Shown piece after piece: positions 10,873 to 23,875 of a DNA stretch of 64,000 nucleotides. The stretch's first letter is position 1. Each line of letters begins with the position of its first letter. Origin of the DNA: Lactuca virosa (Eukaryota; Streptophyta; Magnoliopsida; Asterales; Asteraceae); NCBI GenBank assembly GCA_928212115.1, contig CAKMRJ010000001.1:185372867-185436866 (forward strand), in the 5' to 3' direction. Made by a program: the position numbers and the translations under genes. The notes below the pieces were generated by a model. It did not search any database and was not told the DNA's origin. It was given only the letters and a program-made list of their open reading frames with translations.

Positions 10873-13800
10873 CTTATTGCAGGTAATATGTGACGAGCAA
10901 TATTATGAAAATTGGTATATCGATAGTGGATTCTTGCATCACATGACTGGGAGGAAGAAAATCTGGGAGATTATCGAAAGTTAGAAAATGATGGAGAGGT
11001 AAAGTTTGGAAATAATCAAAAGTGTAAAGTCAAAGGATATGGAAAAGTAACGAATGGAAAATTCATGGTGAATCAAGTCGCTTATGTTGAAGGATTGGAG
11101 CATAATTTGATCAGTGTTTTGCAACTTGTTGTTGGAACAGGAAATCATGTTGTTTTCGATGAGAAAGGAAGTACAATCTCAAACAAGGAAACGAAGGAGA
11201 TTTTGTTGAAGTCAAAACAAAAAGGAGACATGTTCACTCTCGATATGAAACCAAATGTGGGCATACCCTCTGTGTTTTTGCTATCAAAAGCATGTTCAGA
11301 TCTCAGTTGGTTATGGCATAGACGTCTTTCACATCTTAACTAAAAAAATTTAAATAAACTTGTTCTTAATAATCTTGCTCATGGTTTAGCTGTTATGAAA
11401 TTTGCCAATGATTCATTGTGTGCAGCATGTGAACAGGGAAAACAACATCGTCAAGGTCATCCAATAGTAATTAAATCAAAGATCATTGAACTGTTGGAAC
11501 TTCTTCACATTGACTTATGTGGACCTTCGACTAGTGAGTCACTCAATAAGAAGAAGTACTTACTAGTTATTGTTGATGATTTGTCAAGGTTTACTTGGGT
11601 TTTCTTTCTTCGACAAAAGTATGAAACTGATAAGTGATGATTGATTTTATGAAAAACATTGAATTGAGCTCGAAAAGAAAAGTTCGCAAGATAAAAAGTG
11701 ACAATGGAACGAAGTTTAAAAGTAGAATTTTAGATTTGTTTTTTACTGAACTGTGAATTTCACACAACTTTTCATCTGCATACACACCGCAACAAAATGG
11801 TGTTTTCGAAACGAGAAATCGTTCCTTGTGTGAAGCGGTGAGAACGATTGTCACATATGCGAACTTGCCACAATACTTATGGGCGGAAGCGGTTTCGACT
11901 GCTTATTTTACACAAAATCGTTCTTTCATTCATTATCGTTTCAATATCACACCTTATGAGATAATAAATAAAAGGGGACCTAATGTTAAATTTTTACATG
12001 TTTTTGGGTGCAGATGTTTCGTCATGAATCTCAAGGATAATCTTTCCAAATTTCAGACAGAAGCTGATGAGGGAATTTTCTTGGGATACTCTCACAAGTC
12101 TGTTGCTTATAGGGTGTTGAACAAGCAAACAAGGAAAATTCAAAAAACTTACAATCTCACGTTTGGCGATTATTTTGTCAAGCGAATTGAACAAACATTC
12201 ATACAGAAACCAATAATTTCTTAATCAAATGATGAATCTGAGCAAATTCATACCTTTAATGTTGATCTTAATTTAATTTACGGTATTCCTGACAGGGAAG
12301 TTAATGTTGAGATCAATGTTGAAGATAATCAAATTCCTGAGGAATCGGAACATCCTGAAGATTCGACATTCACAAATGAAGAAAATGAAGCACATTCTTC
12401 ATCAACCTCAAGAGTTAATGTCGAAAGAATGCAAGTTTTGACTGATGATAAAGTGGAGGGGGAGCATGTGGTTTCTTCATCTTACAAAAAAAGACAAGAT
12501 TCGCATGTTGAGGGGGAGCATATTTCTAACCAAGTTGATATCGAGGGGGAGCATCACACTACAATTCCATTGCTTGAGGGGGAGCCAAGTGGATCGAATC
12601 AAAATGAGGGTAATGATAGAGATAATAATTTTCATGATTTTGTTGATAATATCTCAATTTCAGGAGAAGTACCGGATGCTGGAGAAATATTTGAAGATGC
12701 ACATTTAGAATTTGATTATACATATCCACCGATGGACAAGAGATCATCCAAAGGAATAGATTCTTGGTGACCCAAATTCTGCTGTCTTGACACGAGCCCG
12801 TATTCGAGCCAAAAATGAGGTGCTGAATGTTCATCAAGAATTCTGTATGTTCAATGTTTTTATTTCAAAAATTGAGCCAAACTTAGTAAAGAATACATTT
12901 GATCATCCTGATTGGGTTGTTGCAATGCAATCTGAGTTGGTTGAATATGAACGAAACAAGGTTTGGAGATTAGTTCTTAAACCTGATGATGTTTCGATAG
13001 TTGGAGTAAAATGGGGTTTTTAAGAATAAAACTGATAAAGAAAACAATATTGTTAGAAACAAAGCTAGGCTAGTCGTAAAGGGTTATTCTCAACAAGAAG
13101 GTATTGATTATGAGAAAACGTTTTCCCCTGTCACAAGACTTGAGGTGGTACAAATTTTTCTGGCTTATGTAGCTCACAAGGATTTCGACGTCTACCAACT
13201 GGACGTAAAGTGTGCATTCATTAATGGTGTTCTGGAAGAAATGGGTATATGTCGAAAAATCACCAGGTTTCGTTAATGATAAGTATCCTGATCACTGTTA
13301 TATCCTAGACAAGCCAATTCATGGGTTGAAATAACCACCACGTGCATGGTATGCAACTCTTACCAATTTTTTGAAAAACGCTAAATTTACACAAGGATCA
13401 GTTGATCCTACTTTATTTCGTAAGAAAGTAGGGGATTATCTGATGCTTGTTTAAATTAATGCCGATGACATTATCTTTGGTTCGACTTATCCTTCATTAT
13501 CTAAGGAATTTGAGGAGTTTCTGAAAATTAAATTCGAAATGAGCATGATGGGTAAGATAAATCACTTTTTTGGTTTAGATATTCGTCAAAACAGGGAAGG
13601 AATTTTTATCAATCAATAGAATTACACTCGAAACTTGATTGAAAGATTTGGGACGACGAACTACACAAAAGTCAAAGTACCTATGGCTATTGGCACGCGC
13701 TTAAGTCCTTCGTTGGATAAACCTGTTATCGATCTCAATACATATAGAAGCATGATTGGTTCGCTTTTGTATTTAACTATGAGTCGACTTGATATTATGT

Positions 13801-14405
13801 TCTCTGTATGTAATTTTTCTAGGTATCACTCGAACCCAAGAGAACCCCATCTGACTGCAGTGAAGAATATCTTACGGTACCTCTAGGGTACAAAGACGTT
13901 AGGATTGTGGTATCCATCGAAGACAAGATTATTTATCCAAGCATTTTCTGTTGTCAATTGGATCGAAAGAGCACAAGTAGAGAATGTCAATTCCTGGATG
14001 GTAAACTTGTGAGATGGCAATTGAAAAAGCAGACATGCGTTTCCATTTCGACAACTGAGGCTGAATATATTGTTGCTGCTGTGTGTACATCTCAAGTGAT
14101 CTGGATACAAAGCCAATTATGTGACTATGCGATCAACATGAAGAAAATTCATTTATATTGTGATTCACAAAACGCAATTCTCATTTGTCATAATCTAGCC
14201 CAACATTAAAAAACAAAGCATATTGCTCTTCATGATCACTTTATCAAAGACCACGTTGAACATGGGAACATTGAAGTCCATTTAGTCAAAACAACTTCTC
14301 AGCTTGCTGATATTTTTCACAATACCTTTAGATGAAAAATCACTTTTAAGGATTTTGAATGGATTGGGAATGATGGAAGCATGTTCTGTTTCACATTCTA
14401 CATAA
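10873..14405 (+). pseudogene. pol: Copia A pol: protease, integrase, RT, RNase H (broken)
   Basis: The protease motif is Asp-Ser-Gly near 10920 (WYIDSGFLHHMTG). The pre-integrase block follows (LWHRRLSHLN, CAACEQGKQHRQGH), then the integrase core with LLHIDLCGP near 11500 and IVDDLSRFTW. The stretch 11635-11825 is shattered by frameshifts. The integrase C-terminal part is readable at 11826-12224 (FLHVFGCRCFV, EGIFLGYSHKSVAYRV). A linker with four VEGEH-like repeats lies at 12450-12600. RT is scattered over 12890-13890, with GVKWGF, GYSQQEGIDYE and SPSLDKPV recognisable across frames. RNase H is at 13907-14405, with STTEAEYIVAA and the copia tail. There are many stops; this copy is inactive. 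Confidence 0.88.
12455..12595 (+). repeat. In-frame polypurine repeats coding VEGEH-like motifs
   Basis: GAGGGGGAGC occurs four times (at about 12458, 12511, 12544 and 12577), each preceded by a Val, Ile or Leu codon and giving [VIL]-E-G-E-[HP]. The DNA motif resembles the element's own 3' polypurine tract (AAGGGGGAGATT). Copia B has the same array at 50714-50845. Confidence 0.8.
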
Positions 14406-16050
14406 ATTTTCTTGAATTTGACATGAACATGAGTTTTACCTTAATTTCGATTGTTTGCGTTACTTTCGATTAGTGGGTATAACTTTCGAGTGTTTTCCTA
14501 ACTTTGATTTCTTGTTTCTTTTATATTCAGAGGTTACTGTTCATGTTAACCGTTCGACTGCCTTCGTATTCGACTTCTTTCTGAATCATTCAGTAAAAGG
14601 TCATAATTCGAGATATGATGGAAGACTTTCAACGCAACACTCATCTTTGGAGAATGACAGATTCTGGAAAGTCATGTTGGGAACGAAAAGGTCTTTGTAA
14701 CGTTTTTAGTTACTTTATTTCGGTTTTTGTTTTTTCAAAAATGAAAAATCCAAAAAGATTTTCTTATTTTTGTTTTTGCTTTATAAAATACAAAAATCCA
14801 AAATGATTTTCTTATTTTTGTTTTTGCTTTATAAAATACAAAAATCCAAAAAGATTTTCTTGTTTTTCTTTTTGCTTTATAAAATACAAAAATACAAAAA
14901 GATTTTTTTTAAAATTTTTGTCTTTTCTTTGTTAAAAACAAAAATCCAAAAATATTTTTGTTATGTTTGAATTTTTTTTTGGAATCTCGTTGTAACAATG
15001 TGTTGCACTTTCGCATGCCACATGAACACATTCAAAGAGAACAAGTATGACTCAAAATTTTATACTAGTTAAGCGTCCCTAAAAGCATGCTCCAGCATGT
15101 TGTCCTCAAGCCTCGAAGACTCTTTCTGTTTGAAGCCTTAATGAAACTCTCGATACGAAATATTCTTCCCAATCAGGCTATAATCACATTAGTCGATCAG
15201 CTACATGTCTCTTCTCTTTACTCAAATATTTCTAAACCATACTTTTTCTTGACTACAATGGTCATCTAATTATTTTTACAAAATGATCCACACTTATGTT
15301 AAGTTATGAATTTGTGTGAAATTGAAGCCACCTTCGAACTTAAGGCAAAAAAGGCCCTTCGATACTCATCAATGAGTTTTCGATTGTAATTCACAGGAAA
15401 CCACACAAGCAATTCGTCATAACTCTTGATGTCGAATGAAGCGATTTTTGCCCAAGATCAAGTTGCTTTCACATCAAAGGATCTTTGATATCACAATAAC
15501 CAAACTTTTCTTAATTTGATTCTATCTATTTGTTTGGCACACTTAAGCACTGCAATCCTCGAGGATATGAGTAATACCAACTCTATTTTAGATTTTGCAA
15601 ATTTTGGCATATAATTTCGCTTATTAATCCCATAAGTGAATGAGTCTTGCCTCCATGCCTAAGGCTTGTTCTCTCTTGGTAACTAAACTTTTGAAGTTCT
15701 CACTTGGTAACTAAACTTTTTAAGTTCTCACTTGGTAATGAAGCTTGTGACGTTTCTTATTTGGTTGGGAGAAGCGAAAGATCCATTGGACGTGATGGTT
15801 TAGGATTTTCATGGGATTAGGAGAAAAGTGGTCATCACTTTTACACGTGGTAGTTTTTTGTGGTGACGGTTAAATAACCAATATTCCACGTGGAATTTTT
15901 TTCTTGGGCAACGGTTTGAATTCAAAATTCACGCCAGTTATATAAGGAAATCATTCCTTCCAATTCCAAGTTTATGCTCTCTGAAAATTCTCAAGAACCC
16001 TAACTGCTCATAGCTGATTTTCTCTCCAAAATTCTCCCTGATTTTTTGAA
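14406..16050 (+). other. Long noncoding region between pol and the third ORF of copia A
   Basis: About 1.6 kb without a supported ORF. It contains the A/T hairpin array (14735-14955). Blocks conserved with copia B 54577-56267 include GCATGCT...AGCATGT (near 15085), ATTGTAATTCAC followed by CCACACAAGC (near 15385), and a CCTCCATGCC-AAGGCTT block near 15650. Such conservation in a noncoding part suggests a role in expressing the downstream ORF. Confidence 0.65.
14735..14955 (+). repeat. A/T-rich tandem hairpin-type repeat array
   Basis: Four successive units of about 58 bases follow the pattern 'AAAATACAAAAATCCAAAA, GATTTTCTTATTTTTGTTTTTGC'. The A-rich half can pair with the T-rich half of the same unit. 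A three-unit version lies in the same place in copia B (54700-54840). Confidence 0.7.
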
Positions 16051-19000
16051 ATGGCTGCTTATCAACACAATACCGATCCAGTTACAAAAAATGAAGATGA
16101 AATTTCGCAACCAATGATGAAGATTCAGCACACTAATCTTCTTCTCATTCCTTCTCTCGATGTGTATCCGGATGTACTACAGATGCTTGTTCAAACCTTT
16201 TACAACTCTGTTCTGTCATTTTCTCTGTCTACAACATTTTCTATTATAATGGAATGGTTATCTCTTGCTGCTTCAACGACAATATACAATAAGACGACTA
16301 AAGTTGTTATGTTTCAAATATCATCTTCCAAAACGAAAAAACTTACTCGGAAGTAGTTTTCACAGATTTTGTAGTTACCGTCTTCAGGTAAGTTTTATGA
16401 AGTTTCGACTGATCAGGTTATCCACATGTTTAATGAGATAGGGGCATCAAGCCACTCTTACGACTATCAGTCATTTTAAGAAGTCGAGTCTACCATGTGT
16501 ATGAAGTTTTATGTTTGGGATTTTCTTAAGGTGTTTGACAGGGAGGAGTTCTCGACTTAATAAGGATAAGCTAGAGGTTTAATCCGATGTAGATGGTCTG
16601 TATTACGGTCTCAATGTTTATTATGCGTCCTTATTATGGGAGGAATTTGGAACTTCGATTTCTCATACCAAACTAGCTACTGGGGTGTCGAGTGCTAGGC
16701 TTTGGTGGTTGATTCTGAAGGAGATATATAGTCAGGAGAATATTATTGTTCTATCTGATGTCGATACTGTTGAGTTCCCATCTATGACAATTCCTAAGGT
16801 ATTTGTGGATGATACTACCATATTTCCAATAGTTGCTCGAATCCCTGATTCGATGCTCAGGTTGGTGGATCTTAAAAATCCATTGTTGGTGAAGTATTTG
16901 GTTTCGATTGATTCTACTACTCAGACTGCTACTCTACCACCAAAAGTTTCTCAGAAATGGATGAAGGACCATCGAAAGGGTCTAAAGCTCAAAAGAAGAA
17001 GAAGAAGGTTGAGAAGCAAACAGATGTACAGGAGGAATTGGTTAAAGAAACCATTCCTACAAAAACAGGAAAATATGTTCTCAAAAGCACAGAACAGCCT
17101 GCAAAGAAGCTATTGGAAGTTGTTCCTGAGAAAGTTGTCATGAAAGTGCAGGACAGTGTTCAACCAACTGTTGAATCTTCTAAATCTAAAAAGGTTTTCA
17201 AGAAAATGAGGAGGTTGCAGTACACAAGAAAGGGAGTTGTGCAAAGGTTAAAGAGGGGAAAGCACAATAAAGTTGAGGTTTCATCTGGGAAAGTGATTGT
17301 GGAAACTCAAAATGACAGTGAAAGCAACAGATTAGATACTCGAATAGTGGATTCTTTTTAAGTATCACCACGAAAGGATACCCCTATCAAATTGACTTTC
17401 GAGGAGACAAGGATTCCTGATGTCAAGAAAATGAGGTTTCGACTCCTGGCTCTCCATCATCGAAAAAGTGTCAAACTTTAGATGTTGTGAAAAGGTTAAA
17501 GAAGCGAAAGCACGATAAAGTTGAGGTTTCATCTAGGAAAGTGATTGTGGAAACTCAAAATGATAGTGAAAGTGACGAATCAGATACTCAAATAGTGGAT
17601 TCTTTTCAAGTATCACCACGAAAGGATACCCCTGTCAAATCAACTTTCGAGGAGACAAGGATTCCTGATGTCACTGCAAACGTATCTGATATGGATGTAA
17701 ACATCGATTCGGCTGAACTACAAACCACAAGCATTCCTGAGAAGGCGCAATTCAAACCATCCGGTGTTTCGAATACCAAGTCCATTATGGAGGAGGTCGA
17801 AACTCCAGAAATCAAAATGCACTTATCTGATAAGGATACAAATGTCAACATGGATGAAGGGATGTAGACAGTAAAAAAAAACAACAACAACAACAACAAT
17901 CGAAACTTCAACTATTCTTCCACCATCAACATCACAAATTACCTCCTTGATTCCTGTTACAATAGTTTCACCCACCTTTGCTGGGGTTATGCAAGAACCG
18001 AGTGCAACACTTTTCTCATCACAATCCACTGAGGCTGAGAAATCACTTAACGAGGAAGAGGTTGATGATGATAATTTCATGGTTTCTTTAGCTGAGCTTA
18101 AAATATATGATGAATTAATAATGTCAGGTAAGAAGTTAAAGATTTTAAACTCCAAAATGAATTCGATTCTTCAATTCTTGGTTGACGCTGGAAGTAAGAA
18201 TTCAGTCAGTGGGGTCGAAGTCGAGTATCTTCTCAAAGATCATGAGTCTCAATTGAAGTCTTTTATTGAATATGTTGATAAGCGAACTGATGATCGAATT
18301 ATCACTCAATCTCATACTTTCAACCATGAGATTTCAAAGTTGTGTGATGTTTCGAAAGAACGTCATGAACTTTTCGAGAAACAACTTACAGAAATGAAAG
18401 TCTTTCTAGAGAATCAGTTGAAGGAAATTTGAACGATGATGGATACCGAGTTAAATAAATTTGATGAGAATTCCTATCTGTTACGTAAGAAGATGGATGT
18501 AGTCGCAGATGCAACTGCAAGATTGATCAAAGATATCACAAATTTTAATAAAGAATAATCGAATGATCTTCGAGTCAAGACAGTGAAGGATGAGAAAGTC
18601 TTTGTCAATGTTGAGGAGTTCTTGTTTGATATTAAAGTGATGTTATCGAAAATTGATCTTTTGACACAATCATCAATTTCTCAAGAATCAATTTCCAAGA
18701 TGGTTTTGAATATTGAGTCGAGTATCAAGGCCGAGTTAGATCCAATCCAGAATTTAGTGCTTAGACTCCCAACTAATGCTCCTCGTACAATGAACATTTT
18801 TCTAGGGGGGAGATAGAGGAGTTGGTTCGTCAAAAGCTTCTGGTAAAGATATTGGAGCTGTTGTGGGGAAGGTGATGTGTACTGAAATTCGAACAACTAT
18901 TTCGATGAATCCTATTGTCTCAAATTCGACAACAACATCAACAACCGGAATTTCCACACAAACGAGAGCTCAAACCATTCAAGTTCTATAACCTGATGAA

Positions 19001-19670
19001 GAAAAGAAGAAGCTACAAGCTATCAAATTGGAGAAACAGAGACAGATAAATATCATTTTAAGGAAAAGAGAAAACGATCCATTAGGCTTGAACAAGGGAG
19101 ATCCCAACAAGCATTGGTGTTATGAAATGATTGACATAACTGTTATTGGCAAAAATGATGAATTCAGGAAAATGCCAAAGAAGAGTTATGACATAGAGAA
19201 TTCTGATTTAGTAAGCTCGATTTCCCGATCAATCACAAACTGCTTACTTCTCCATAGTTTAAAATAGCTTATAATTTCAATGACAAAGAAGAATACAAAA
19301 GATTGAAGATTCGCTTTCATGCGGTCGTGGGAGATAGTGAGTAAGAGGTTTGGTCCCCTGTGAAGATTGTAAAAGTGATAACGATAGTGCATGACACGTT
19401 ATTCAAATGACTGCTACAAAATTTTCATTATATTGTCATAAGGACAAATAACGTGGTGTTTAAGTTTAGAGTAGCAAATTTTCCTCTAATGAATTTAAAT
19501 TATCTCATCATGGTAACGAAGATCCTAAGTAACTTTGACGTGTCGAAAATTATAGAGACAAACAAGGATGCTTTCATTATTGGGTTTGCTCACATCAAGA
19601 CTTTTCTTGATAGTTATTATGAGTATTTGGTTATCACTGACATTCAAAACTTTTTCTATGTTTTAAGGGG
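16051..19670 (+). pseudogene. Copia A third ORF, coiled-coil protein of Sirevirus 'env-like' position (broken)
   Basis: The start ATG at 16051 gives MAAYQHNTDPV and aligns with copia B ORF at 56268. The first 100 residues are fairly hydrophobic. The next block (16380-16700) is scrambled; 16685-17143 holds a PTV/IARIPDSMLRLV stretch, then a Lys/Arg-rich segment. An acidic, Ser/Thr-rich middle (17487-17867) includes an internal duplication. The 17947-18432 and 18583-18816 stretches have heptad-like Leu/Ile spacing, suggesting a coiled coil. The tail reaches about 19670 (FIIGFAHIKTFLDSYYEYL). The position after pol matches the envelope-like ORF of SIRE-type elements, but I see no signal peptide or clear membrane anchor and assign no function. 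Several stops and frameshifts make it inactive. Confidence 0.7.
17236..17680 (+). repeat. 248-bp tandem duplication inside the third ORF
   Basis: The stretch beginning GTTGTGCAAAGGTTAAAGAG at 17236 is repeated from 17484, an offset of 248 bases. About 185 bases match closely (EVSS.KVIVETQNDSES and SPRKDTP coded in both). The first copy has a TAA where the second has CAA. Confidence 0.85.
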
Positions 19671-19964
19671 GAGGGGGGGGGGGAGGAATACAAGTAAAAC
19701 ACACGAAATTTTTGTGCTTAAAAATATAAATTGTTTATTTTGTTCTATTATACTTTATAAACACTTTACGCAAAAATGCTAAATAAACGTTATTGCCAAA
19801 ATTATAAACTTTTAAAGTTGTTAAAATAACGAGGATTTTATTTCATATATAACAGTCAAATAATATGAAGACAAAGATATAAATTTATAATAGGTATAAT
19901 TTATGGTCAGTTCAAAATGATTATCATCATAGACATGATTAAATAAAAATTATATTTTTATTTA

Positions 19965-20337
19965 GAGTAAATTACACGAATGGTCCCTATGGTTTAGGGT
20001 AATTTGCGTTTGGTCCCTAAGTTATTTTTTTAACTCGGAAGGTCCCTACTGTTTGTTTTTGTTACGAACTTGGTCCCTGTCTTGCCTAAGAAGACTATTT
20101 TGCCCTTGATTTTTTAATTTATTTAAATAAACACACCCCCAACCCCAACCCCACCCTCTCACCTCACCTTACCTACCCCACCATTTTTTCTCTATTTAAA
20201 TAATAGTTTTTTAGGTAACGCAGGGACCAAACGTGTAACAAAAACAAACAGTAGGGACCATCTGAGTTAAAAAAATAAGTTAGGGACCAAACATGCAAAT
20301 TACCCTAAACCATAGGGACCATTCGTGTAATTTACTC
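19965..20337. mobile_element. Mutator-type MITE with long inverted repeats
   Basis: It starts GAGTAAATTACACGAATGG and ends with the complement of that sequence. The inverted repeats run inward for roughly 140 bases per side, around a C-rich, non-coding centre (20130-20185). A perfect 9-bp duplication TTTTATTTA flanks it (19956-19964 and 20338-20346), the size made by Mutator-like transposases. The long arms would fold into a near-complete hairpin. Confidence 0.92.
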
Positions 20338-20346
20338 TTTTATTTA

Positions 20347-21964
20347 TTAAAAGGTTTTTCACTGTATTACTCGTGAACTCGTTGTAACAAGATTTGTGAG
20401 ACATGTCTTCGTATACTTACCTAAGTACCAACAAAAGTCCTGGCTTATGAACCAGAGTCTCCTGGAGGGAGAGCGTGAATTTGTGTATAGATATATACGG
20501 GACTGACAATCCCGCGCCCTGACTGTTAGTTACAGTTATTCTGGGTAACAAATGTCATTAACAGTAATGACGTCCAAAGAACGTCGTATCAAGATATCCA
20601 TCATATTAGTATGGTTATAAGAACTCACATGGAGAAAACAACGACTTATTTATGTAGTAATATTCTTTTCAAACAAGCTTAAGGGGTAGTAACTATATGA
20701 TTACTTAGCAGATACGTTAGAGTTATATATAACAAGGATCCAATAGACAGTGGAATGTGTGACTTCCGCCTCATTTCGTGTTCCTCGTTTGGTTGTGGGC
20801 TTAGGGCAGAATCACCCATTCAACTGTCTGTTCGATCTCGGTTATATACAACTCGTATGTAATAAGTAATCATAGGAGGGTAATAACATCGCATCGAGTT
20901 TACAGGGAAAGCACTTCTTCAGCTAGTTTTACTTATAAATAAAAACTAGGTATCATTAAACTAAGTATGGTAATTATACTTGTGCTTTTTGGTCTTGGAA
21001 CAATTAAGACTACAAATCTGTTTATAGAAAATATAGGATTTTATAGGATAAACATCATTATTTTAAAGGTAAACAGTTTTCGATTTAAATTTCTGAAAAC
21101 AAATACATTTATTTACGGAAAACAATGTTTTACAATAGAGTAAGTGGAACCAGGAACATGTTTACAAAAGGTTCAACACTTATTTACAACTAGTATCACA
21201 TAAAGTACCTTTAATTGTTAATTCTATGATTTCCTTAGCTTATACGTCAGGGCTATATATAAATAATATCCGATAGGTAGTGGAATGTGTGATTTCCGCC
21301 TTACTTCCTGTTCCTTGTTTGGTTGTGGGCTTAGGGCAGATTCACACATTCATCATATCTAAAAGGCTCATTATTGTTAATTCTATAATTCCTTTGTTTA
21401 TACACCTGAGTTATATATAAATAATATCCGATAGGCAATCGAATGTGTGGTTTCCGCCTTACTTCATGTTCTTTGTTTGGTTGTGGGCTTAGGGCAGATC
21501 TACACATTCAACTGTCCATTCGATATTATTCTATATATAACTAGTATAAACTAAGTAATCATAGATGGAACTAGTATGGGCACATTCTTACAAAGAAAAT
21601 ATAACATTTTCTGAATAAACAGGGAAACTTTTCCAAAGAATAAAGGATATACTTTCTATAACAAAAATACTTATGAACTCACCAATTTTAATGTTGACAC
21701 TTTTTCAAACCAGTTGTATTCTCAGGAATGTTAGTAGATAGGTACCCTCTCAGGTGTTGTTAAGACGGAGTATAGTAGTCTTACGTCTTATCTTTTGCTA
21801 TAGTTTTATTGTAAATCATGAGATGTTTTGAACACAATGTAAAATTTATATTATTAATATAATGGTTGTTGTTGCTTTGATTACTATTATACAATTATTG
21901 TGATACTGTACATGACGTCCTCCGCCCCCGAACGTTTCCGCCGTTCTGGTTTGGAGGTGTGACA
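20347..21964 (+). repeat. Gypsy LTR fragment inserted in copia A
   Basis: The right end, CGCCGTTCTGG...GGTGTGACA (to 21964), is the reverse complement of the start of the solo LTR at 52743, so it is an LTR 3' end. No primer-binding site follows, so this is a solo or truncated LTR. Inside, a block with GGAATGTGTG.(C/T)TTCCGCC and GTTTGGTTGTGGGCTTAGGG occurs three times (near 20745, 21280 and 21430). The left end was not found; it may extend left of the MITE towards 19700. It separates the third ORF of copia A from its 3' LTR. Confidence 0.7.
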
Positions 21965-22097
21965 CACAAACTCTCATTTTGCAGAATGATAATGAAGAGA
22001 AGGTAGAAATTAGAAAGATCATTCTATGGTACATGGAGATTCACAGACACTTTTGTAGAAACTGAAGATGATAGCTTGAAGTTTCGACTATTCTCAC

Positions 22098-22456
22098 TAA
22101 GGGGGAGATTCTAGAGTAGAAAGTAGATAGTGAGAATCGAAAGTTGTTTCTTTCAGTTTGGGTCTCTAAGTGTCGAAAGTTGTTCAGTTTCGACATGTTA
22201 TCTCTTTACAAGTCATTATAGTTTTGATACGTCAAGTATAGCCCTTGTATTTTTTATACATCTATTGTATCCTATAAATAGGGTAAGTACTTAGGATAGA
22301 GTATCGGTTCGAACATTCTGACATTACACATTGTACTCTTTCTCTCTTGTACTCTTTAGACGTTGAATTGAGCCAATCAGATCTTATTTAGATCTTTGTG
22401 TCCTGTATTATTTTTTCTTTATCAATTGATTCGTTTATCATTTTAAACACACTTCA
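22098..22456 (+). repeat. Polypurine tract and 3' LTR of copia A
   Basis: The polypurine tract AAGGGGGAGATT lies at 22099-22110. The LTR follows from 22110, its first bases TC instead of TG, and runs to ACACACTTCA at 22456, next to the TTCTT duplication. A TATA box (CCTATAAATAGG) is kept near 22272. Confidence 0.9.
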
Positions 22457-23427
22457 TTCTTATTTATGTTTCTATATTCGACTAAAGATGAAGTGAGAGA
22501 GAGAGAAAGATTTTGTGACATAGAAGATCATTTGGTCTCACATTTAGCGGTGATTCTACAATGATCGAGTCTTCTCAATTTGATGTTAGATTGGCCTTAC
22601 CATATCCCAGTTTACTTTTGGAGTAAACTTTTAGGGTTATGTCCACTTAAATAAGGTTTACAACTGTTTGGGTTATGGCGACTTAATTGGTTGAGGTTTC
22701 TTATTAAGGTTTACAATTGTTTGGTTTATAGCTCAAAAGATTTTGTTTTAAGTAGGCAAGTCGCTCATTTGTAGGTCAACAATGGATTCTTCTTGTATAT
22801 GCATATAAATTTTTTTTGCGTGGTTTGTTTCTTGCTTGGAATGCGCCTCATCATGATGTTCAGACATGCTTGTTTTCTCTTAAAATAGTTGTATGTTCCT
22901 AAGTTAATAGCATAGGAACTTTATTATGGATATACATGAAAGAAAAAAAAGATTTCGAGTGTTGTTGATGCTTCTATTGAACACAATGTCCTTAAAACAA
23001 ATTCTTCCGCTACCAGATGTTTTTTCCTAGGATACAATGACTAGAAACGATTTTTCACGATCACTCGAACCTGTACTGAACTTGGATTTTACCTTGATGG
23101 TAACTAGGAAACAAAAGTAGAAGTAGATGAAGCAAGAAGTTTTTGTTGTCTTAGGTGTGTTTGAATCTATTACCAAGTTGTACTTATACAAAAAAAACGA
23201 TATTCGCAAAAAGGACCTTGAAATTTTTTATCGACCGGTGGTGCATTCATACCTGCGTGCTGATACACAAGTTCAGTGAGTCCCAACCCAATTTGGTTTG
23301 TATCTACACCCCCGTGTGTGTGTGCGCACACACAAGAAAGAGAATTTGTGCTACAAGTCTTACAAGGATTATGATCCTTTCTACTTACAGACAAACAAAC
23401 ATACACATACATACATACACACCACAC

Positions 23428-23458
<31 letters not shown>

Positions 23459-23808
23459 TATTATTATCTCATGTATGTGAGATAAACTATAAAATTTTTT
23501 AATCGAATTACCTCACTCTAATGATTAACTTCTTATTCATCTTAAATCCGTTTTACACATGTAATATACCTAAAATGATGGTATCACGGAGGTGAAAACA
23601 AATATATAACGATTTATCCATTTTAAAAATGTTTATGTTTCGAAAATTCGTATTTAGAAATGGAAAAACCATATTTTTAGAAATTCGTTAAAACCAATTT
23701 TCGAATACACATGCATAGTGTTGTTGTTCCTGATTCGATTAGTTTGAAGATTGTGGAAATCCTTTGATGTCCTTTTGGTGATCTCTTCAATTCAAAATGT
23801 TGGTGTTT
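22457..23808. other. Spacer between copia A and the LTR nest; no gene seen
   Basis: About 1.35 kb of AT-rich DNA. The ORFs near 23155-23500 run through a CT microsatellite (23428-23456) and a short GT/CA stretch, and look like chance. The flanks of copia A may once have been one transcribed region, but I can support no exon. Confidence 0.6.
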
Positions 23809-23875
23809 GATGTTATATGTAACACCCCGATTCTCAGGTATTGATTTATATAAGAATTTATTTGATTTCTAGGTC

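Larger units (their letters stand above)
6854..22456 (+). mobile_element. Copia A: complete but decayed large copia element with a downstream ORF
   Basis: The two LTRs (6854-7203 and 22110-22456) are in the same direction and flanked by a perfect 5-bp target duplication TTCTT (6849-6853 and 22457-22461). Order inside is primer-binding site, gag with a long extension, protease, integrase, RT, RNase H, a long noncoding stretch, a third coding region (16051-19670), polypurine tract, LTR. The order IN-RT-RH and tRNA-Met type primer site make it Ty1/copia; size and the third ORF suggest the Sirevirus (SIRE/Maximus) lineage. The LTRs differ at roughly one base in ten by eye, so it is old. A gypsy LTR fragment and a MITE later landed between the third ORF and the 3' LTR. 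Confidence 0.92.

Noticed and set aside
19666..19690. Second polypurine tract for copia A (AAGGGGGAGGGGG run)
   Set aside because: It is not followed by an LTR. It could be a true old tract or a G-run expansion or assembly error, so I do not annotate it as functional.
23155..23502. 115-codon ORF with Cys/His-rich and Ser/Leu-rich parts
   Set aside because: It runs through GT/CA and CT microsatellites; the composition explains it.
22457..23808. Remnant of a host gene around copia A
   Set aside because: No exon, splice site pair or protein similarity could be shown.
23809..23813. Treating 40786-42854 as an independent solo fragment
   Set aside because: Paired LTRs, primer site, polypurine tract and flanking near-duplication show it is a whole, internally deleted element split by the gypsy.
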